NCBI GenBank assembly: GCA_018697195.1
Contig: CM031878.1
Location: 9,214,160 to 9,278,159, forward strand
Origin: Certhia americana
Lineage: Eukaryota; Chordata; Aves; Passeriformes; Certhiidae
Direction of reading: 5' to 3'
Length of the DNA stretch: 64,000 nucleotides
The notes below the pieces were generated by a model, which had not been told where the DNA came from, did no database searches, and saw nothing but the letters and a program-made list of their open reading frames with translations. Shown one piece after another: positions 12,401 through 23,334 of this stretch. Numbering within the stretch: the first letter of the stretch is position 1; each line of letters starts with the position of its first letter. Made by a program: the position numbers and the translations under genes.

Positions 12401-15400
12401 GTTGAAAGCTTTGGAAAAGCCCAAGCAGAGCCTTTCCAAACTGTTTCGGTCTCTAAATTTTTTACTTTTATTGGTGCTGACCCTTACCTCTGAAGTACCC
12501 AGACCCTTACTCTGAATGATCCCTACTCTGAATACCCAGAACTGATCTACAGTAACTCCACTGAAGTTGCAGCTTCATAAATTATCTTTAAGGGACTGCA
12601 TTACTATATTTGTTCTAGGATAGAGACTAATTCTAGTTATTATGGATTCTAAAAATGTGTAACGAAGTACATGCTTTACGTATTTGTTCTATGTATTTAA
12701 CTTCATGGACTCAAGTTTAATTTAAACATATTCTTAAAATGAAACAACCCTCTCACTCCTTTATAGAGAAATGATTTTTCAACTAAAGTTTTTAATCCAA
12801 AGTTGATTATCTAAATCCCTGTAAATTAAGTGGCTTTGTTTCTAGAGCTACTGAGACCCAGATATACTTGTTGATTTCATGCAGTGATGAAATAGCTCAT
12901 TAATGTCCAGATTCAAAATCTTAATCACTTTTATAACAACTGAAAATGCATTTAGTACTTTAATTTTATTGACTTGAGATGTTATCATAAAATTAATCAT
13001 ATTCCTAAAGTAAAAAATCCGCAATATTCTGTAAAGAGCAATAAGGCAGGAATAATGAAGATTAAGAAACACTTTTAAAGATATTGGTGTGAAAAAATTA
13101 CTATCTTAACCTTACTTTGTAATATACTCTATGAAGCCAGCATATTCTGGGGTAGCCAAAAGCACTTTCTCTATTTTATTTCTACACAAGCAGATCTCAT
13201 TGGAGACAAATTATAGATCTGTGTAACTTTTTTCTGTTCAAGAAAGCTGTGTGGAACATAACAGTGTGTTTCTAAGACTAGTTTCAGTTGCAGCATTCTG
13301 TGCACTCTGAAGTGAAGGCATTCAAAGTCTAATCACTTCCTGTATCTTTATAGTATTAAATTATCACATAGGCCCTTCAGGAAGTTAGGCTGGATGAAAA
13401 TTTCCTTTTCAAAAACATCTAATATTTCTCCACCCTGCTAAAATGCAACAAATTGCTTTTTAATTTTTCTCCTTCTTCTTTCTAAAGACCCCCAAATTTT
13501 GATTTGATGCATCTCGTACAACTCCATCCTGTGGATCTGACAACTGCCTGTTATTCTTTCTAATTACTGCAAATCAGAGATCTTTGAAAAGTTTCAGAAG
13601 ATAAAACTTACCTGAATTAAAATATCAGCTATCATAGCATTTGGGAATTCTGCAAAAGTAATATTACTGTGTAGGTATTTTTGCTAAGATGCAAATAGGT
13701 GTATGACAAAGGTCTAGAATCACTGTGGAATTTGAATAACAAATAATATCTTGATTTCTTGTGCATCTTGCATTTTCTTACATTTTTACACTGCTGAAAT
13801 AGAAAAAGTTTTGGTTCTTTTGCTGCGAAATTCAAGGTAAGGGAAAAACCCCCTCATAACTACCATGCACTTCAGGCGCTGAGCTACCACATAGAAGAAA
13901 GGTAGCTGCAGGTTGGTTAAAAAAACAGATAACTGTGGGTATTCACTTTTACAGAGAATTTGATCTTCAATTATATGTTGGAATGGTAGAATGGCTACCA
14001 GTGGTATTATTTTCTGCTGTGAACACAGAAGAAAATCTCTCTGAGAAAAACACCAGGGCCAGGGAATAAAAGGCCATTGTCCTTTTCACAGTCTTACCTA
14101 CCCACTTTTTCCTGCAGGACAACTTCAGACAGCCCCTGAAATTCATGTCAGTCTGTCTGTCCCTCCAGAATTACAATGTCTCAGGCCTGGGATGAACAAA
14201 ATTCAACTCTGCCTAAACATCAGCTCTTGTAGTTGTTACTGTGTCACCTTATTTTATTTACTGGAGAAGTAAAAATACAATAATATGTAAAATGTTTGCA
14301 GTGTTATGGTAAAAACTGCATCATAACGCATGTCTAAGGTGAAGATGTACAATTTTTATGGTCATACGTTTATTAGGCATTTGTGGGTCACTTTTCCTGT
14401 CACTGTGGCTTAATTAAACAGCACTCTCTAAAAACGTGCATCAGCGGTGTCAGTGGAAAAGGAAAAAACATTGAGCAATGACGTTGTATTGACGCTGTAA
14501 GCCAGACACAAGTGTCTCAATTAGATGCTGATTTGAGGAATGAGAGGTTGTTGACTTCAGGGCCAGAGAATATGGTCTTGTTTTCTTTCTTTTGATGTAG
14601 GCTCCCAGTAAACAAAATAGCAATGGTACAGAGGAAACCTGCCGAAAATACTGCCACAATGCTTATAGTAGCTGTAGAAGGAGTTCACTGTGTTCTCCCT
14701 GTCAGTGTCATTTGTGGTACAAGCAGCAAGGAAGTGAGCTGATCAAAAGGCAGATGCAATTGTGGTCTTTGTCATTTTGCTGGCAGATAAATCTGTATGG
14801 CACAGCAGTGGATATCCTGTCAAATAAAACAAATGCACAAAGACTTTGTGGCAGCATTGCGGGTGTGTACAGATACATTCCCCTCAGTTAATCTTCATGT
14901 GCATCCTCTTTGCATTTGTGAAGCTGCCTGTCTTCAAAACAGTTATTATCACGTACTATGGATCCACCTGAAATGTCACGTTTCAGAAGTTCAGGTGTTC
15001 ATCATACTTTAATATAATATGAAAGCTTTGGTTTCCCCTTACCAAAAGAAGCAAGGGTTAGGATGCGTTTCTGGATGCTCCCATTGCATGGTGTGATAAT
15101 CTGCTCAGCATTTTTGAACACTGGCTCTTGGAAATTTTAAGGTGATCAGTCAAGCTGTCATGTTGAGAACATTCTTCAGCAAAGAAGAGTAGAATGAAAA
15201 AACCCCAGAGAACAGATTTTCAGCAGCATGCTACTTATTTTGCTCCCATAGCACAGCAAAGTTGGAGAGCAAGTTAGACAGGCTGTGGGCTACCAGAGCC
15301 AGCCACAGGTGGACAGGCTGGGCACTGCCAGAGCCCCCGTTGCCTTAGGTGTGAAGTGTTCCGCTGAGAGAAGCCTTAGGTGACTGATTTGAAACAGGTT

Positions 15401-15454
15401 CCTGTGTAAACCAGGAAGAACTAAGGTGGGAAAAGTTAGTAATTGAGATAGCAC
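9409..15454. other. Unique AT-rich non-coding DNA
   Basis: No gene or clear transposon was recognised. A minus-strand open frame of 179 codons (9146-9685) extends into this stretch from the CR1 fragment. Its CR1-derived part is non-coding in that orientation and the rest resembles nothing I know. A threefold imperfect repeat lies near 12.5 kb. A CpG-retaining segment lies at 14.33-14.49 kb and may be a constrained non-coding element. Confidence 0.55.
12481..12540. repeat. Imperfect threefold repeat, CCCTTACTCTGAA-type unit
   Basis: Three successive variants of a CCCT(T)AC(C)TCTGAA core start near 12481, 12504 and 12521. The first and third are followed by TACCCAGA. Spacing is uneven (23 and 17 bp), consistent with slippage plus small indels. 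No function is inferred. Confidence 0.75.
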
Positions 15455-15822
15455 TGTTCAAGCTGTAGAAGAGAAGGTTCTGGAGAGATTTTACTGTGGC
15501 CTTTCAGTACCCAAAATATAGGGACAGACCCCTTAGTAGCAGACCTGTAGTGATAGGACATGGGGTAATTGTTTAAACTAAAAAAGGGTAGGTTCAGAGG
15601 AGGTAAAACAAAGGCTTTTACTTCAGTGATAGTAGTGAAACTCTTGAACAGATTTCCCAGAGAAGTGCTGGATGTCCCGTCCCTTGAAACATTCAAGGTC
15701 GGGTGGAACTGGGCTTGAGCAACCTGATCTAGTTGAAGATGTTCTGGCTGATTGCAGGGGGTTGGACTAGGTGACCTTTAAAAGGTCACTTCCAACACAA
15801 AATACTCCATGATTCTACGAAT
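15455..15822 (+). mobile_element. CR1 LINE 3' end, sense orientation
   Basis: This is the clearest + strand CR1 copy. It begins around AGAAGAGAAGGTTCTGGAGA and continues through GTAGTGATAGGACATGGGG, TTTCCCAGAGAAGTG, CCTTGAAACATTCAAGG and AACCTGATCTAGTTGAAGAT. It ends with CTTCCAACACAAAATACTCC and the octamer-type terminus ATGATTCTACGA. These match the order of the standard avian CR1 3' region (end of ORF2 into the 3' end). It is 5'-truncated to about 370 bp and has a modest number of point changes. Near the end, mutations have produced a 9-bp-arm near-palindrome (15771-15789). It is the only CR1 here in sense orientation. Confidence 0.92.
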
Positions 15823-18800
15823 GTTACACCTAGGAGCTGCTGTCTAGGTCACTCACCGTCTTTTATTCTTGTAGGGGGAAATGTGAGAAAAACATTTGTG
15901 CAAATGTGCCAAAAAATTATAGGTAAACCAATGAGCTAGTCTGCACTGGCTTGTCTCTTTTTTCCTTGCCATCAGAGAAGAATTTGATTGCCAAGCTAAT
16001 TTGTCTCTTTAACTCATTTTAAGAGGTCATAAATGAAGTCATTGCCAGGGATACAGCCATCCTAGAGGAACTGGTGCCAGGATCCTTTTATCTATCCATT
16101 GACTGTGTGCTTCCGGAATAGCTGTCCAGGCCTTGCGCCAGGTCTGCCTGCGTGTGGGTGTATGAATGAGGAGCAGGTTGTTGCTTCAGCAGCTGCTGGG
16201 AGGGATTTCTCCTTTGCCTCCCTCTGAGCTTAAGGGTGTTCACCCTGAAGGACTCAGTTACTGGAAGCTGCATACACACACAGACAAATGTCCCCCCCCA
16301 GTCCACTTTTTATAGTAAGAGGCCTTTATTTAAATAAGTACATAAGGGATTTATTTTTTGCAGAAAATGTTATCTTTGTAGAACATTAAGGTATTCTTTG
16401 GCATATGGTGTTAAATCTGTATGAAAAAAATCTTGATCTTCTAGTGGTCTTGTATTCACCATATAATACAATCCTCTGTGTGCTAATCTGGCTATCAGTA
16501 AATTAATCAGGTTGAAGCTACTCTATTTTTCTTTTAAATAAGGATGTATAACGAATATGTAATAGAGGATGCATAGCGTAATCTAATTTTGAGCCAAATG
16601 TCAAAGGAAAAATTTGATTTGCATGATACTCACAAGCCCTAGATGAAGTTCTTAAATAGCTGTGTGACTAAATCCAGTCTTATTTTAGGTCCTAGTAAAC
16701 CAAATATTAAAAGTTTTTGCCTTGTTTTGTCCTTACAGGTCTGTTTTCTGTAAATAAATCCATGGGAGGGCAGAGGACAAAAATCCAAAGGATGAGAACA
16801 CAGGAGACAAACTACTATGTGAAAAAATGTATATGCTGTTCAGCATGAAGATTAATATCCTGAAAGTATACTGAACAATAATGTAGCATATCTACAAGCT
16901 ACCTTGATTTTATATCTACAAGCAGAAAAACACTCCTATCCTAATACCTTATCGTTATCCTAACACCATGCACTGAACACCTTTAGTTTCCACAGGTATC
17001 TGATCAGAATTTAGTCAAGGGTGCATGGGAGAAACATCTTTATAATAGCACTTCTTACCCTGTCTCCTTTATCTTATACAATATTGTCATGGTACTAGTT
17101 TGTAGATTAGAGAGGTATAGTGGAAAAAAAAAAAATGTTGATTAGTATTCATCAGAACAGCCATGTATTAGCAAATCCCTTGAGCAAGAAGCTTTCTTTT
17201 CAACATGTTCTCCAAATTTAACAATCAGAATTATTTCTATAAATCTAATTTTTCAAAATGTGCTTTGATGGATGGAGCCTTTGTAAAAATTGACTTAATG
17301 AGGCTGTTAGTTTTTTGTGCTTCTTGATTCTTCCTTACAAAAAATGGTTTTTTCAAGCAGATTCCTCTTAATTTCCCACGCAAATACATACGTCAGTCGC
17401 TTCCACCCGACATGAGCAGGTAATCAGGACCCAGACAGAATTATTGCCTTGATTACTATTTTTGGAGGAAGTAGATGGAAATAAACCTACACTTTGAACA
17501 AAGATCTGAAATATGCCACTCACATCTAAGTGGTAGTGGCTATTTTTCACGAAAATAATAAAACCTTAATTTGATTATGTTTTTGTAAACTGCTCAATGG
17601 AAATTTTCAGATATTCTCCTACATAACAATGGGTGTGGTGAGAGGAACACATAAATATGTATTCACAGGTGAAGATGTTATAAATAAACTGTTAATACTA
17701 TTAAGCTGGTTTATCTGTTTAGAGTAATAAATTCAGTCCTATATGATTTAAATTGCCATAACACCAGAATGTCAAGTCATGAGGTTAATTCCATGGCTAC
17801 CTACGCAAGTTCCTCTTACTTTTTGCTCAATGCATAGAGGTTGTATTGCAAAGAATGCAGAGGAGGTGTCTGCAGGGGAGTAATTTTGCTACAAATACTT
17901 TATAGGGTGTTATGGTTCAAGGATGCTCTAAATTGTACATAGTAGATCTTCTCTCACTTTTGACTGTAGGGGGAGCTTCAGCAGCTGCCCAGATAATATG
18001 ATGGCTCTTCCCAGTGATGCTTAACCAGCACTAGCAAAGGTGTGCCTCATTTTGAATTACCAGAATCCAGCAAGAGTGACCACCTCTTACACAGACTGAC
18101 CAACAGGAAAATACTGAGGTGAAACAGGAAAAGACATCTCTGTGTGTTCACGTGTGTGCAAAGCAATGAGGTTTTAAATTTAGCATAAAATTCTACTGGT
18201 GAAATACATTAATCAAGATAATTGCAGAAGAGGAAAGGGAAAAATTAAATTTAACACTAGCCCCTCTCAGACAGAAGACATTGTTTCTGGGACATTTTAA
18301 AAACAGAAGGCTCCCTGCAACACGTCTGGTTTTTGTGGATCTCCTGTTGACTCCAGACTGAGTGCCACAGAGTTGGTGGCTGGCTACAGAGGAGCTGAGA
18401 TACAATTAATATACTAATTATAGTCATCTGGTGTGTCTTTCCTCTTTGACATATACTCTCCTTTGTGATTTTTCTTACTATTTTGCCTATGGATTAAATT
18501 CTGTCATAATCATGTGGAAACAAAGTGGAAGATTTGGAAAATCAGAGCATGTACACCATATGAATCTGCACGAACTGAAGGGCAAAGAGAATGTGCCAAT
18601 ATAACCTAGGAAAGTTGGAAACAATTTTCTGCTAGGCAGCACAGACTTACAGCTAAATACAAAATGCTGCTATCTAGTTTCTGTTCTTTACAGTAAGAAC
18701 TTGTTATGTTTAGGAGAGTCATGCAGGTTCTGTGAAACTGCAGTAGTATCCTATATACAAATTATTAGTCAAATTTAACAGAAAAAAAAGTCTCTCCAGT

Positions 18801-19702
18801 TTCCTTGTTTTTTCTGCAATTGCTGCCTCTGTGCTCTCAAATGAAATGATTTGAAGAACACATTTTTGAAGAACAAACTCCCACTTTGACCTTATGAATG
18901 TTTATAGAGTCACATTTGGTAACTATGGGAGCAGTTGGTGATATTATCAGATCTTGTCCATTATTTTTTATTTTTAAGGATGAGAAATATCAGAGAAGTT
19001 AAGGCAAGCATTTTCAAAGTACAAAAGTTTAGCTACTCCTGTGATTTGCAGTAAGTCCCTTTCATAAAAAAATGTGAAGCAACTTACTCCATGGAGTGTT
19101 AGAGTATCTGAGTTCAGTTGACATCCCTTCTAACTTTCAAACCAGTGAAACATCCACAATGACTCTATATTTTCAAAACCTTTAAAATTGTTCTCAGAGT
19201 AGCTGAATGATAGGTACCTAATATTAAATTTCTCAAAATCCGGATGCTTCTGAAATAGATTTATGTGAGCCATTTGAAATCAGCCAGTGAAAGAAATGAG
19301 GGGTCTCTCTTGTCTTGTCTACTACTAAACCTGTTTCCTCAGAAATCTAGTACAGATTTCTGTTTTGCAGTACACAGAGATAGTGATTTTTCACTCAGAC
19401 AAACAGCAAATGCCAAAGTGTAAGAACATATTATCTCTATGTTAGTTTAGAAAACAGTGCCAGATTATGACCTGAGTAATCATGCTTTATGTAGCTCCCT
19501 TGTTCAACAATTATTTTGGAACTAGTACTCCAGCCTAGTTTAGAAAATACTTCTGTTACATACAGCTTTTTCTCAAACACAAGAACTTTTTTTCAACAAG
19601 AAACCTGGACATTCTTTTGGTTCATTTTCATTATAGACGATGCTGTACCTAACAATCTGACTTGCACTACATAGAATCTAAACTCATGGAATCAATTACA
19701 AC
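15823..19702. other. Unique AT-rich non-coding DNA
   Basis: No gene or mobile element was recognised. A 12-A run is at 17124-17135. A tight cluster of four CpGs within about 30 bp is at 17379-17409, which stands out against the CpG-poor background. A moderately GC-rich segment at about 16.08-16.32 kb has only short open frames. Confidence 0.55.
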
Positions 19703-20020
19703 ATCATAGAATCACAGAATGGCCTGGATGGAAAGGGACCTTAAAGACTGATCGTGTAATTCTACCCTGGCTGCCATGGACAGGAACATCTTCCACTAGA
19801 CCAGCCTGCTCACAGCCCCATCCAGCCTGGCCTTTAACACTTCCAGGGATGGGACATTCATATACTCTCTGAGCAGTCTGGTCCAGTGCTTCACCACACT
19901 CTGAGTAGAAAGTTTATTTCTAATATCTAAACATAGTCTCTTCAGTTTAAAGCCATTTCTCCTTGTCCTGCTCTTGTAAAAAGTATCTCTCCATCATTTT
20001 GTAGGATCCCTTCAGGTGCA
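19703..20020 (-). mobile_element. CR1 LINE 3' end, antisense
   Basis: The + strand begins with the classic reverse-complement CR1 terminus ATCATAGAATCACAGAATGG, followed by GGAAAGGGACCTTAAAGA, CATCTTCCACTAGACCAG, CCCATCCAGCCTGGCC, CACTTCCAGGGATGGGACAT and TTCAGTTTAAAGCCATTTCT. It stops near CCCTTCAGGT. The element therefore lies on the minus strand, 5'-truncated to about 318 bp. The intact terminus and strong match to the general CR1 pattern make this a relatively well-preserved copy. It keeps the segment deleted from the CR1 at 25.1 kb. Confidence 0.95.
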
Positions 20021-21974
20021 GTCATGACTCAGCATAAACAAGCACTGAGTCAAATTTAAAACAAAGATTTTAGTGTGAAAATTTCTCTTGTTCCCATAAT
20101 CATCTTAACTTTCTCTGAATTATTTAATTACTGTGTTCAAGTCTAATTTGTGTATACTATCTAGATCATTCTTCATGAATGAAGCAATGTGGAACAATCT
20201 GCAGTATTTTGCATCATGAAAAGTTGTGTATAAAATAAGTATTTCAATGCCAATGATCAGTAAATGTAATTCTTCTATATCCATTTATGTTAATGACAAG
20301 GGTGTTTCCCAATAAAAATCTCTGCTGTGCACAAAGAGTTTGTGACACAGCTGTGGGAATTCATGGGACTCCTGTGTTAAAATCTTTAGGGGCAATTAAA
20401 TAATTAAATTAACTGTCATTCACTGTAAGCCCAAAAAGTCCATGTGCTTCAGAGGAAGCAGCAGCTCATGAGAGTGTATTACATTTTCTAGGGGAATTCA
20501 GTTCATTTGTGTTGGTGCTGCTGCTGTTTCCATTTTTAGGGAGTATTAGCCATTGGGATTTAAAAGCACTGGTAGCCAGACTTGTGCAGCCCACAGAGCT
20601 GTCCTGGCTGTGCAGACTACATGTCCTGCTTGGGTTCAGTCTCTCCATGTTACAGCCTACATCTTGCACCAGGAAGAAAAATGAATATAAATAAAGGCTG
20701 TGGAGAAGAACTGGAGTCAGGGCATTACCAAGCAACGCAGGGACACAAAACTGTAGGGAATCAAGTTTCATCTGTGCTGTTGTTGCTCATTGAGCTGTTT
20801 GTTTTTCAGAGAGAAATCCATGTGACATGAAGGTCACAGATAGCTTTTTTTTCTTCTTCTTTTTTGGGGTAATCTTTATCTTTTCTTTCTGGAGGCTTTG
20901 GTTTTTGTTCAAAATGAGAAAAGAGAAACAGATTTGTATAACAAACTGTGTGATGCACATCTGCACTTCAGCTCCAAGGCTAAGCAGCTATTTATTCTAA
21001 CATAATCTAGAGCCAAACAAATGGGACTAATTCTCCTTCCCATCCTGGCCAAGCTCAGATTGTTGAGTTTGGTGCCAGAGGGTGTCTGCAGGAGAGAGTG
21101 TCAGCTTCACCTTGGTCATGGACAGTCCTTGTCTATGCACAGTGTGGTCCTGAGGCTGTCACTGCCCTTCCTGCCTTTGTACTCCTTCTGTGGTGGAACA
21201 ATAGCAGATAGTCTATGTAGAATTTCTGGTACTCGTCAGCTTGTCTGCTCCCATATATCTATAAACTCTCCAACTCATTATTCTTCACCTATTTGAATGG
21301 TCAAAGGGTCTCTGGGGATGTTTAGAAATGGACTGATTTCTTCAGGGCCAATTGCTGAGGTACAAACGCCCTTCATGATGACAAGGCTGAGGGGAGCAGA
21401 GAAGCCGTGCTGCTCACGGCCCTCTGTAGTGCTGCTCACAGCCCTCTGTAGTAAGGGTGATCTTTTGGTTATGGTGTGCAAATGCAAACAGCTGACTCAC
21501 ATGACAGAGATCCTATTCAGGTATCATCAACCCCTGTTTCAGTGGTTCGGATTGAGCAGCTGGGACAGTGGCATGTCCCTACCTTTTACATCTCTGTTAA
21601 GAAGTAAGACAGCATGGGATGAGAATGAGTGTTTCTATATGAATGAAACATGCAGAAACACATCTGCATTTAATTTTTATCTGAATTATTAGAGGTTGGA
21701 GTGCTCTGAGAATTTCCCTGAGCTCATGCTTGGGCCCTGATTTGAATCCTATTGTACATACTGTCAGAAACAGAGCAACAGTTCTTTTCAGAAGAGTAGA
21801 AGTCTGAATGTTGTCCCCTCATAATCAGTTGATCTGGTTTTAATTTGCTCTGACCAAATGCCACATTTTTATGTGAATGATTTGCATCCTGCAGGGACTA
21901 TTCCTCCGCCCCCTCAACTGATGTTGCAACTGGAACAATGCTTAGAACAGTTATAGTGCTTTTTTTCCCTCTTG
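20021..21974. other. Unique non-coding DNA with scattered short open frames
   Basis: Several overlapping open frames of 60-131 codons occur on both strands between 20.5 and 21.7 kb. None shows a recognisable domain, and they conflict with each other. The local base composition is slightly less AT-rich than its surroundings. A 22-bp tandem duplication lies at 21407-21450. I see no supportable gene. Confidence 0.5.
21407..21450. repeat. 22-bp tandem duplication
   Basis: Two adjacent 22-bp copies (21407-21428 and 21429-21450) differ at one position (CTCACGGCCC versus CTCACAGCCC). The difference is a CpG-to-CpA change, the usual result of methyl-cytosine decay. Confidence 0.9.
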
Positions 21975-22062
21975 TTTTTTTTTTTTTTTTTTTTTGGTGG
22001 TTTTGTTTGTTTGTTTGGGTTTATTTTTCTTTTTTGTTTTTGTATTTGTTTTTGTTTTAGAA
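21975..22062. repeat. T-rich low-complexity tract with T21
   Basis: A run of 21 T (21975-21995) is followed by GTTT and TTTG simple repeats up to about 22062. It may be a low-complexity tract or a decayed tail of a minus-strand retroposon, but no element body could be recognised to its right. Confidence 0.85.
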
Positions 22063-22862
22063 TTGGTCTTTGAACTGCTTTTTATTTTCTAGTTTCATGA
22101 TCTATATTTTCAAGGCAGGCATCCTTCTTCTCAACAATAGCTATTTAACTTCCTTTGGAACATGCAGTGAGCTAAGTTTGATGTTTTTTTCCAAAAACAT
22201 GTAAGGTTTTCAAAGGAAATTATTCCCCTGCTCTGATTATTAGTTCAAAATCAGGTCATAATAAACCAAAGCTGTAAATCATATGCAGTGGGACTGCTAT
22301 CAGAGCAAAACTCAGCTTCTTCTATCTAGCTCAAATTCATTCAGTTCAAGATAAAAGACTTCAAAAGACTTTACATCGGTTTTAAGGTAGTGTAGGATTA
22401 GGTCTATAATCCTAGATTTATTTTTAGGTGATTTGATATTATTGCAGGTGAGCTTGGAGAACACCTTCTACCTCAATGATATACTTCAGGTGCAGAATGT
22501 TACCTTAAGCTGCAGCATGTTTAGTATTTAACTAGGTTTAAAATACAAGTCTTCAGTGGGAGCAAATATGATTATTTCATATTATGGCTTCTCATTGCAC
22601 AGCTGTCACTGCTAACCTCTGTTGCTGTGACAGATAAGATTTATAACTTTGTTTGAGAATTAAGCTTGCAAAATTCTGTGGCCAGACTCCTCATGAAGGC
22701 ATTGGGCCGATTTTACCCTTAATGACTGTATACATATGTATACAAATGCTTTATATAGATATAAAGTATTTTAAATTGTTGAAACAGACTTGAAAGGCCT
22801 TATAAATAGTCTTAAATCAAACACAGTGGAAAAGATAGCACAATATTTTGTGTTTGCTAAAT
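22063..22862. other. Unique AT-rich non-coding DNA
   Basis: I see no gene, element or notable structure between the T-rich tract and the solo LTR. Confidence 0.6.
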
Positions 22863-22868
22863 AGATTC
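22863..22868. repeat. Left target-site duplication of solo LTR (AGATTC)
   Basis: AGATTC directly precedes the TGTTGGGG start of the LTR and is repeated exactly just after its end (23329-23334). A 6-bp duplication is characteristic of class II (alpha/beta-like, ERVK) retroviral integration. Confidence 0.85.
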
Positions 22869-23121
22869 TGTTGGGGTCTGCTCCACGGAGGAGGGTGAAG
22901 ACCTCGGCTTTAAGCCATGGGAAAGCTCTTCTCAGCTGGGGTGAGCTAACACCCACTCCTGAATACCTCATTTGGTATATGAAAATTGTTGCTAGAAAGT
23001 TCTCAGTTCTCGTTATTATTATTGGTTATATTTTGCTGCAGTATTTTCCATATTCCTGATCACTTTTCCCCACTGGACTGTCCCCACAAATCCCTGCCTT
23101 AACATCGTTCTCTCCTAAGTG

Positions 23122-23128
23122 CATAAAA
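23122..23128 (+). promoter_or_regulatory. TATA-like box of the solo LTR
   Basis: CATAAAA sits in U3, about 80 bp upstream of the poly(A) signal, a spacing compatible with a short R region. Position and context, rather than the motif alone, support the call. Confidence 0.6.
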
Positions 23129-23208
23129 CCGCTGTACACCCTGGACCCAGTGATTTTTTGGTCCCATCCCTGTACTGTGCACGGCGTCTTGTTTGTTATT
23201 TTTCCCTT

Positions 23209-23214
23209 ATTAAA
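23209..23214 (+). terminator. Poly(A) signal of the solo LTR (ATTAAA)
   Basis: ATTAAA, the common variant of AATAAA, lies downstream of the TATA-like box and before the CpG-containing U5-like segment, as expected at the end of R. Confidence 0.6.
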
Positions 23215-23328
23215 ACTTCGGTTTCCGGATGACCGAATCAGCCTGGTCTCTCTCGTAAAACTCGCTGAGGGTGGGCGTCCCCGAGGAAGCCACTGGTTAA
23301 ATTATCCAGGCTGCAACCGGGTGCTTCA

Positions 23329-23334
23329 AGATTC
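23329..23334. repeat. Right target-site duplication of solo LTR (AGATTC)
   Basis: Exact copy of the hexamer at 22863-22868, directly following the CA end of the LTR. Confidence 0.85.

Larger units (their letters stand above)
22869..23328 (+). mobile_element. Solo LTR of a class II-like endogenous retrovirus
   Basis: This 460-bp element starts TGTTGGGGTCTGC and ends GGGTGCTTCA, giving the canonical TG...CA ends. It is bounded by an exact AGATTC duplication, which fixes both ends to the base. Inside, in the expected order, are a U3 region, a TATA-like CATAAAA (23122-23128) and an ATTAAA poly(A) signal (23209-23214). A GC-richer, CpG-containing U5-like end follows. No viral gene sequence flanks it, so it is a solo LTR left by recombination between the two LTRs of a provirus. 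The perfect duplication and retained CpGs suggest a fairly young insertion. Family assignment rests on the 6-bp duplication only. It could carry residual promoter or poly(A) activity in the + direction. Confidence 0.9.
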
